Shown here piece after piece: positions 57,878 to 64,000 of a DNA stretch of 64,000 nt (position 1 is its first letter; each line of letters begins with the position of its first letter). The position numbers and the translations under genes are program-made. The notes under the pieces were generated by a model that did not search any database, was not told the DNA's origin, and saw nothing but the letters and a program-made list of their open reading frames with translations. Source of the DNA: Streptomyces koelreuteriae (GTDB taxonomy: Bacteria; Actinomycetota; Actinomycetes; Streptomycetales; Streptomycetaceae); contig NZ_CP075896.1 of the NCBI RefSeq assembly GCF_018604545.1, forward strand, positions 1,364,001-1,428,000, given 5' to 3'.

Positions 57878-59434
57878 TCAGCCCTTCGAGAACATGCCGA
57901 GCATGCGGCGGGTGACGGCGAATCCGCCGAAGATGTTGATGCTCGCCAGCAGGATCGCGGCGAACGACAGCACGGTGACGGCCGTGTGCCCCTGCCCGAT
58001 CTGCAGCAGCGCGCCGACCACCACGATCCCGGAGATGGCGTTGGTGACCGACATCAGCGGGGTGTGCAGCGCGTGGTGCACATGTCCGATGACGTAGAAA
58101 CCGATGACGATCGCCAGGACGAACACCGTGAAGTGGCCGATGAGTTCACTCGGCGAGAAGGCCGTCACCAGGAAGAGGGCGAGCGCTCCGGCACCGACGA
58201 GGGCGTACGGCGCCCACGCCGGACGGGCGGGCTTCGCCGGGGTCTCCGAGGGCACCGCCACGGGTTCCGGGGCCTCGGCCGGGGCGGGCGCGGCGGACAC
58301 CTGGACCGGGGGCGGGGGCCAGGTCTTCTCGCCCTCGCGGACCACGGTGATCGACCGCTGCACCACATCGTCGAAGTCGAGGACGAGCCGGCCGTCCTTG
58401 CCGGGCGTGAGCAGCTTCATCAGGTTGACGATGTTGGTGCCGTAGAGCTGCGAGGCCTGGGCGGGGAGCCTGCCGGGCAGGTCGGTGTAGCCGATGATCG
58501 TCACGTCGTTGTCGGTGACGACGGCCTTCCCGGCGACCGTGCCCTCGACGTTGCCGCCCTGGGACGCGGCCATGTCGACGATGACGCTGCCGGGCTTCAT
58601 GCGCGCGACGTCCTCGGCGGTGACGAGCCGGGGTGCCGGGCGGCCCGGGATGAGTGCGGTGGTGATGATGATGTCGACGTCGGCGGCCTGCTCGGCGTAC
58701 AACCGCGCGGCGAGCTGGTTGTAGTCGTCGGAGGTGGCCTTGGCGTAGCCGTCGGTGCTCACCTCCTGCTCGGCGCTGACCGTCAGGAACTCGCCGCCCA
58801 ACGAGCGGACCTGCTCGGCGACTTCGGGCCGCGGGTCGGTGGCGCGGACCACGGCGCCGAGGCTGCGGGCCGCGCCGACGGCCGCGAGTCCGGCCACACC
58901 GGCACCGGCCACCAGCACCTTGGCGGGCGGCACCTTGCCCGCGGCGGTCACCTGGCCGGTGAAGAACCGTCCGAAGGCGTGCGCGGCCTCGACCACGGCC
59001 CGGTATCCGGCGATGTTCGCCATCGAGCTGAGCACGTCCAGGGACTGGGCGCGCGAGATGCGCGGCACGGCGTCCATGGCGAGCACCGTGATCGGCCGCC
59101 GCGCCAGCTCCTCGACCAACTCGGGGTTGAGGGCGGGGCTGACGAGCGCGATCAGGGTCGCCCCGTCGCGCAGGCGTCCGATCTCCTCGCTCGAGGGCCC
59201 GTTGACCTTCAGCACGATCTCAGCCGCCCACGGGTCCCCGAGGGTGGCTCCCGCCTCCTCGTAGGCCGTGTCGAAGAAGCGGGACGAGGCTCCCGCTCCC
59301 GGTTCGACCACCACGTCGTATCCGAGCGCGACAAGTCTCCCCACGGTGGCCGGCGTCGCCGCCACCCTGGTCTCGCCCGCAGTGGACTCGGCGGGTACGC
59401 CGATCCGCTGGGGTTCCGGTTCCGCTGGGGCCAT
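57878..59434 (-). CDS. pntA: NAD(P) transhydrogenase alpha subunit
   Basis: A 518-residue PntA: the NAD-binding domain I ([67 protein letters not shown]-type [14 protein letters not shown]) and, after a Pro/Ala linker (about 375-420), the domain II helices [40 protein letters not shown]. Alpha1 and alpha2 are fused as in E. coli. The ATG at 59434 has GAGAGAGG upstream. Confidence 0.95.
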   Translation of the reverse strand: MAPAEPEPQRIGVPAESTAGETRVAATPATVGRLVALGYDVVVEPGAGASSRFFDTAYEEAGATLGDPWAAEIVLKVNGPSSEEIGRLRDGATLIALVSPALNPELVEELARRPITVLAMDAVPRISRAQSLDVLSSMANIAGYRAVVEAAHAFGRFFTGQVTAAGKVPPAKVLVAGAGVAGLAAVGAARSLGAVVRATDPRPEVAEQVRSLGGEFLTVSAEQEVSTDGYAKATSDDYNQLAARLYAEQAADVDIIITTALIPGRPAPRLVTAEDVARMKPGSVIVDMAASQGGNVEGTVAGKAVVTDNDVTIIGYTDLPGRLPAQASQLYGTNIVNLMKLLTPGKDGRLVLDFDDVVQRSITVVREGEKTWPPPPVQVSAAPAPAEAPEPVAVPSETPAKPARPAWAPYALVGAGALALFLVTAFSPSELIGHFTVFVLAIVIGFYVIGHVHHALHTPLMSVTNAISGIVVVGALLQIGQGHTAVTVLSFAAILLASINIFGGFAVTRRMLGMFSKG

Positions 59435-59653
59435 CGTCTGCCTCTCTCGTCGTTCTGCTGCCTGTCCTCCTTGGTGCCCGCATCCTGCACCTTCGACGCG
59501 GCAACTGTGGCGGACCGTGGTCACATGGCCGAGGAGGTCGTCCTCACACCGCCCAGGGGTTGCCGCGGAGCGCGTTTGGGGGTAAGGGAGTGGCGCGCGG
59601 GGCCTCAGTGGCCTTGTGATGCGACATGACACGGCCGGGCGCAGACTGGTCGC

Positions 59654-61267
59654 GTGAGCAGCACGCGCCCGGGGCGCGGCGAGGCCTCGCCCCCCACTCG
59701 ATCGGCGCCGCAGCAGCAGTCTGTGGCGCTGGCGGCGATGATGTTCGCCGTCGCCATGACCTTCATCGATCAGACCATCGTGTCGATCGCGGCTCCGGAC
59801 ATCGTCCGCGAGCTGAACCTGTCGTCCTCCGGCATGCAGTGGGTGGTGAACGCCTATCTGCTGGCCCTGGCGGCGTTCTTCGCCCTCGGCGGGCGTCTCG
59901 CGGACCTCTACGGGCCACGCCGGATCGTCGTGATCGGCACGGTGGTGTTCGTCGTGTCGTCGGTGCTGTGCGGCTGTGTCCCCGAGGGCAGCGCGGCGCA
60001 GACCTGGATGATCGTGTTCCGCGCCACCCAGGGGTTCGGGGCGGCACTGCTCTTCCCGGCTGCTCTGGCCGTGGTGGTGGCGGTGTTCCCGGTCGAGAGA
60101 CGCGGTCGCGCCCTCGCCCTGTTCTTCGGTGTCTCCGGCGCGCTGACCGCGCTCGGCCCGCTGCTGGGCGGCTGGCTCACCAACTGGACCTGGCGCGCCG
60201 TCTTCTGGGTCAACGTGCCCGTGGCGATCGTGGCGCTGGTCCTCACCGCGCTGGCGCACATCGCCGACCGGCGGCGGTCCGGCACCCTGGACGTCCGTGG
60301 GGCCGCCCTGATCGCGGTCGGCATGGGACTGAGCGTCCTGGGCTTCCAGCAGGCCTGGTCCTGGGGCTGGGACTCCTGGGCGACCTGGCTCTGCATCGCG
60401 GGCGGACTCGCGGTGCTCTACGGCTTCGTCCGCTTCGAGCGCGACGTGGAGCATCCGCTGATCGACCTGCGGGTCTTCAAGGACAAGGCGTTCGCCGTGG
60501 ACGCGGCGGTGCTGTTCTTCTCGATGCTCGCCTTCGTCCCGCTGTTCTTCTTCACCTCGGTGTACGCCCAGGTGTCCTTGAGCGCCTCGCCGAACCAGGC
60601 GGCCCTGTTCCTGCTGTACTTCTTCATCGGCTTCGCGATCGCCTCGCAGTGGGGCGGCCGGATCCTCGACAAGCGGGGCGCGCGCCCGGCGCTGAAGCTG
60701 GGCACGGTGGTGGGCTGTGTCGGTTTCGCCCTGTGGGCGAACAAGCTCACCGACCTGTCCATGCACGACCAGTGGCCGTACGCGGCCCTCGCCGGGGCCG
60801 GTATCGGCTTCATCCTCGCGCCGGCCTCCACGGACGCCGTCAACCGGTCCATCGGCGCCTCGTACGGCGAGGTCACCGGCATCACCCAGACGGTGCGCAA
60901 CTACGCGGCGAGCGTGGGACTGGCCATCTACGGCACGATCCTGACGCACGTGACGACCGACAAGGTGGTGCAGACCCTGCAGTCCCGGGGCATGTCCACG
61001 GACGACGCGAACACCGTGGCCCGTGACATCACCGAGTCGATCACGGGCAGCGGCGACTCCCAGCCGCCCACCGGGACGGGGCCCGCCGCCGAGGCGACCC
61101 GGGACGCGATGGGCGCCATCCGCATGGACTTCGCCGAGGCCAACCAGTGGGTGTTCTACGGCATGGCCATCGCCCTGGGCATCGGGTACCTGTTCGCCGT
61201 GCGGCACCCGGGCGGGCGGCCGACCTCGAACGAGACGGTGGAGGAACCGGTCGGGCAGGCCCACTGA
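59654..61267 (+). CDS. DHA2-family MFS drug exporter
   Basis: A 537-residue 14-helix exporter: [54 protein letters not shown] (helix 1 to motif A) and [19 protein letters not shown] are typical. GTG start. A 50-residue extracytoplasmic loop with [11 protein letters not shown] lies near the last helix. Substrate unknown; no adjacent regulator is divergent except the pntA promoter region. Confidence 0.9.
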   Translation: MSSTRPGRGEASPPTRSAPQQQSVALAAMMFAVAMTFIDQTIVSIAAPDIVRELNLSSSGMQWVVNAYLLALAAFFALGGRLADLYGPRRIVVIGTVVFVVSSVLCGCVPEGSAAQTWMIVFRATQGFGAALLFPAALAVVVAVFPVERRGRALALFFGVSGALTALGPLLGGWLTNWTWRAVFWVNVPVAIVALVLTALAHIADRRRSGTLDVRGAALIAVGMGLSVLGFQQAWSWGWDSWATWLCIAGGLAVLYGFVRFERDVEHPLIDLRVFKDKAFAVDAAVLFFSMLAFVPLFFFTSVYAQVSLSASPNQAALFLLYFFIGFAIASQWGGRILDKRGARPALKLGTVVGCVGFALWANKLTDLSMHDQWPYAALAGAGIGFILAPASTDAVNRSIGASYGEVTGITQTVRNYAASVGLAIYGTILTHVTTDKVVQTLQSRGMSTDDANTVARDITESITGSGDSQPPTGTGPAAEATRDAMGAIRMDFAEANQWVFYGMAIALGIGYLFAVRHPGGRPTSNETVEEPVGQAH

Positions 61268-61273
61268 GGGCCG

Positions 61274-61750
61274 TCAGGTGAACAGGTCGGTCGTCCGCGC
61301 CTGGATCTCCTCCGGCGTCAGCTCCTCGATCGGCTGGGAGATCATCCAGAGGTGGCCGAACGGGTCGGCGAGACGGCCGCCGCGCTGCCCGTAGTGCTGG
61401 TCGGCGACGGGATACACCACCGTCGCACCGCCCCGCAGCATGGCCTCGGCGACGGCGTCGGCGTCGGACACGTCGAGCGCCATGATCACCGGGGAGCCGC
61501 CGAGGGAGTCCGGGCCCGGGTCGCCGTCGTCGGCGTCCTTGACCGCGATCACCGCGTCGCCGAGACGCAGCATGGCGTGCACGACCCCGCCCTCGGGGTC
61601 GGTGTAGCGCTCGAGTTCCTCGGCGCCGAGCGCGGTCCGGTAGAAGTCGATCGCCCGGGGGCCGTCGGAGACCACGAGCCGGGCGTAGAGCCGGGTGACG
61701 GCGGGGGCGTCGGGCGGGGTTTCGGGTGAGGTGCCGGGTGTGTTCGTCAT
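61274..61750 (-). CDS. VOC/glyoxalase-fold protein
   Basis: A 158-residue two-module VOC protein of the PhnB-like group: ARLVVSDGPRAIDFYRTALGAEELERY, HAMLRLGDAVIAVKDAD, then ATVVYPVADQHYGQRGGRLADPFGHLWMIS. Such proteins include antibiotic-binding, glyoxalase-like and unassigned members. Seven bases from the convergent exporter stop. Confidence 0.88.
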   Translation of the reverse strand: MTNTPGTSPETPPDAPAVTRLYARLVVSDGPRAIDFYRTALGAEELERYTDPEGGVVHAMLRLGDAVIAVKDADDGDPGPDSLGGSPVIMALDVSDADAVAEAMLRGGATVVYPVADQHYGQRGGRLADPFGHLWMISQPIEELTPEEIQARTTDLFT

Positions 61751-61813
61751 GCCTTCACGATCGCGGGTCCCGTGGGCCGTGGATTGTAGAAAAGGGCCGT
61801 CCGGGCGGGGTCG

Positions 61814-62692
61814 TCATCCGCCGAGCGGAACGTGGTTGCGTTCCAGCGGCGAGCGCGGTGCGTACGCGGTCGGGGTGATCCCCGCGAGCGCGCGGAACTC
61901 ATGGATCAGATGCGCCTGGTCGTGGTAGCCGCAGTCCGCGGCGAGGGCCGCCCAGTCCGGCTCCCCCGCCCCGGAGTTCACGCGCCGCAGCAGCCGCTGG
62001 AAGCGCCGTACCCGCGCATACCGCTTGGGCGGGAGCCCCAGCTGTTCGGCACATCTGCGGGCCAGCCGCCGGGAGGTCCAGCCGAGCCGGTCGGCGACCT
62101 CGCCCACGGGGGTGCCGCGATCGAGCAGCCCGGCGGCGAGACGGACCGCCGGGTCGGGCTCCAGCGGGCGTGTCGCCCGCTCCAGCAGGGCCGACTCCAG
62201 CTCCCGCAGCCCGGCCTCCGGCCCACCGGCGGCCATGGCCTGAAGCATCCGCTCGCGCAGCACCGCGCCGTCCGTGCCCCACAGCTCGTCGAGTCCGACC
62301 AGCTCGTCGCGGACCGCGGAGACCGGGGCGGTGAGGAAGGGATACGCCCCCGCCGGACGGAACGCCACCCACACGACGGCGCGCTGCTGCGCCGGGTCGA
62401 TCAGGGCCGGCTCCGTGTACGGCCCCTGCACGGCCGCGCCCCGGGTACGCCGGGCCGCACCCGCCGGCGGCGAGGAGGAGAAGACGTCCCCGTCGAGGTT
62501 CACGAGAAGCTGCGCCCCGCCCGTCGGCAGGGCCAGCTCGGCGGCGTGCGCGAACCGCCCCTCGGCATACCCCAGCGCACCGATCAGCGGCCCGAGCACG
62601 GCCGCCGACGGCCGGACCGTGAGCGAGAGGGCTGTTCCCTCGGCCGTTCCCTCGGTGATTTCCTCGGCCGTTTCCTCGGCCGTACGGGCCAT
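61814..62692 (-). CDS. AraC-family regulator with repetitive N-terminus
   Basis: A 292-residue regulator: N-terminal DUF6597-like sensor (about 25-150, AELALPTGGAQLLVNLDGDVF) and C-terminal AraC HTH (about 195-285, GEVADRLGWTSRRLARRCAEQLGLPPKRYARVRRFQRLL, DCGYHDQAHLIHEFRALAGITPTAY). The first 20 residues are an ETAEE/EGTA repeat encoded by near-identical TTCCTCGGCCGT units; translation might begin later. It may control the VOC gene 64 bases downstream. Confidence 0.88.
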   Translation of the reverse strand: MARTAEETAEEITEGTAEGTALSLTVRPSAAVLGPLIGALGYAEGRFAHAAELALPTGGAQLLVNLDGDVFSSSPPAGAARRTRGAAVQGPYTEPALIDPAQQRAVVWVAFRPAGAYPFLTAPVSAVRDELVGLDELWGTDGAVLRERMLQAMAAGGPEAGLRELESALLERATRPLEPDPAVRLAAGLLDRGTPVGEVADRLGWTSRRLARRCAEQLGLPPKRYARVRRFQRLLRRVNSGAGEPDWAALAADCGYHDQAHLIHEFRALAGITPTAYAPRSPLERNHVPLGG

Positions 62693-62786
62693 GTGTCCAG
62701 GCTAAGGCCGGTTCGCGCGCTGGGTGTCCCCTCCGTGGTCTCCTTGCAGCAGTCCGTACGCGCGCACGCCCCGGCAGGAGACCCCG

Positions 62787-63770
62787 ATGGAACCCGGCAC
62801 CGCCCTCGATCCGCTGGACCTGAAGCTGCTGCAGGCGCTCCAGCTCGACGGGCGGGCGCCGTTCAGCCGGATCGCCCAGGTGCTCGGCGTCTCGGACCAG
62901 ACCGTCGCCCGGCGCTACCGGGGGCTGCGCACCCGCGCACGGCTGAAGGTGCTCGGCGTGACCGACGAGCACCGCCTCGGCCGCAGCAGCTGGATCGTCC
63001 GGCTGCGCTGCACCCCGGACGTGGCCGAGCAGCTCGCGGGCGCGCTCGCCCGCCGCCCCGACACCTCCTACGTCAGCCTGAACTCCGGCGGCACGGAGGT
63101 GATGTGCACGATGAAGCCGCGCAGCCGGGAGGCCCGCGACGAGCTCCTCTTCGACCGGCTCCAGCGCACCCCGCGGGTCACATCGGTCAGCGCCCACTGC
63201 GTCCTGCACCCCTTCTACGGCGGCGCGCTCGGCTGGCTCAACAAGGCCGACGCCCTCTCCCCCGAGGAGGAGGCCGCGCTGCGCCCGCCGCCCGTCACGG
63301 CGACCGCGGGCCCGGTCGGCCTGGACGCGGACGACGAGGCGCTCCTCGATGTCCTGCGGCACGACGGACGGGCCACGCTCACCGAACTCCAGGCGGCCAC
63401 CGGCCAGTCGGAGTCCATGGTCAAGCGGCGGCTGGAGCGGCTGCGGTCCACGGGCGTGCTCTACTTCGACGTCCAGCACGACGCCGAACTCCTCGGCCAC
63501 GAGGTGGAGGCCATGCTGTGGCTCACCGTGGCCCCGGCGTCCCTGGCCTCCGTCGGCCGCGTCCTCGCCGAGCACCCCCAGGTCCCCTTCGCCGCGGCCG
63601 TCACGGGCCAGGCCAACATCCTCGCCGCGACCCTGCACCGCGACGCCGGTGACCTGTACACGTACCTGAGCGAGAAGATCGGGGCCCTCGAAGGCGTCCA
63701 GTCCGTCGAGACCGCACTGACCCTGCGCCGTGTCAAGCAGCTCTCCTACGAACCGCGACCGAACCGTTGA
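62787..63770 (+). CDS. Two-unit Lrp/AsnC-family regulator
   Basis: A 327-residue protein with two consecutive Lrp units, each an AsnC HTH followed by a RAM ligand domain: DPLDLKLLQALQLDGRAPFSRIAQVLGVSDQTVARRYRGL near 8-47, and DADDEALLDVLRHDGRATLTELQAATGQSESMVKRRLERL near 177-216. Normal Lrp proteins are half this size. GCAGGAG precedes the ATG at 62787. Divergent from the AraC gene. Confidence 0.9.
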   Translation: MEPGTALDPLDLKLLQALQLDGRAPFSRIAQVLGVSDQTVARRYRGLRTRARLKVLGVTDEHRLGRSSWIVRLRCTPDVAEQLAGALARRPDTSYVSLNSGGTEVMCTMKPRSREARDELLFDRLQRTPRVTSVSAHCVLHPFYGGALGWLNKADALSPEEEAALRPPPVTATAGPVGLDADDEALLDVLRHDGRATLTELQAATGQSESMVKRRLERLRSTGVLYFDVQHDAELLGHEVEAMLWLTVAPASLASVGRVLAEHPQVPFAAAVTGQANILAATLHRDAGDLYTYLSEKIGALEGVQSVETALTLRRVKQLSYEPRPNR

Positions 63771-63864
63771 CGGAGGTACGCCCCCTCTTCTACGCCCAGT
63801 GACGGCAGGCCTTATGCGTGTAATGCCCTGATTGTGTTCCCGGTGAGAGGGGCACTCAGGGCAT

Positions 63865-64000
63865 GTGCACACACAAAACGGCGAGCGACCGCGCAGAGTC
63901 CTGCTGACGGGGTGGTTCAGCTTCCGGGACCGGGAGGCGACCGCCGGGGACGTCCTGGCCCTGCGCCGGGTCGAGGACGTGCTGCGGGGGACGGGCATCC
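63865..64000 (+). CDS. Polysaccharide pyruvyl transferase-like gene, 5' part only
   Basis: An open frame from GTG 63865 to the window edge encodes 45 residues including RRVLLTGWFSFRDREATAGDVLALRRVEDVL. The LLTGWFSF...ATAGD pattern is, from memory, the start of actinobacterial polysaccharide pyruvyl transferase-like proteins. The frame from the overlapping ATG at 63863 stops quickly. Truncated by the window, so identity is tentative. Confidence 0.5.
   Translation, partial: MHTQNGERPRRVLLTGWFSFRDREATAGDVLALRRVEDVLRGTGI

Noticed and set aside
59435..61264. Minus-strand extension of pntA to over 1100 residues
   Set aside because: It is antisense to the DHA2 exporter; PntA begins at 59434 with a ribosome site.

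Overview
The window is a high-GC actinobacterial chromosome segment, almost certainly Streptomyces: very strong GC bias at third codon positions, frequent GTG starts, translationally coupled ATGA/GTGA overlaps, an XRE/DUF397 pair, HxlR, LAL and other large regulator families, and a gene with two rare TTA codons. It looks like chromosome-arm or accessory-rich territory rather than a housekeeping core. No insertion sequence, prophage, CRISPR array, tRNA or rRNA gene was seen.

Region 1 (1-11.6 kb) is the most unusual part. A cobalamin riboswitch (its 5' edge is cut by the window) leads a tightly coupled five-gene operon: GHMP (PduX/L-threonine-kinase-like) kinase, cysteine-synthase-fold PLP enzyme, ATP-grasp ligase, MFS exporter and SAM methyltransferase. 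A terminator, a promoter and a second complete cobalamin riboswitch then lead a lipoprotein/permease/ATPase importer of the siderophore-cobalamin class. Beyond it lie two divergent IucA/IucC-type NIS synthetases. The parts list parallels staphyloferrin-B logic (amino-acid kinase, SbnA-like PLP enzyme, NIS synthetases, MFS exporter, ABC importer) but sits under B12 control, so a cobalt- or corrinoid-related metallophore is the leading hypothesis.

Region 2 (11.6-21 kb) holds a secreted VWA protein and partner, an HxlR regulator facing an AlaA-type aminotransferase, an XRE/DUF397 pair, an HxlR-peroxiredoxin fusion facing an MFS exporter, and small conserved proteins. Region 3 (21-34.8 kb) is purine catabolism: xanthine/urate permease, 8-oxoguanine-deaminase-like amidohydrolase, uricase, HIU hydrolase and OHCU decarboxylase in one operon. 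The glyoxylate-assimilation genes hyi, glxR and gcl and a catalase follow. Two shared operator types tie these operons together: an identical 17-bp palindrome before the purine operon and the catalase, and a TTCC-N7-GGAA box before hyi and gcl.

Region 4 (34.9-47.5 kb) carries a zinc-ribbon protein, a GNAT, two coupled acyl-CoA synthetases, two LuxR-type regulators, a secreted trypsin, a winged-helix protein and an AI-2E-type membrane protein. Region 5 (47.6-52.6 kb) is mutA-mutB-meaB, the B12-dependent methylmalonyl-CoA mutase and its G-protein chaperone. Region 6 (52.6-64 kb) has argG behind an ARG-box-like site, a YcnI copper-protein locus, a TetR regulator, pntAB transhydrogenase, a DHA2 exporter, VOC and AraC proteins, a two-unit Lrp regulator, and the start of a pyruvyl-transferase-like gene cut by the window edge.
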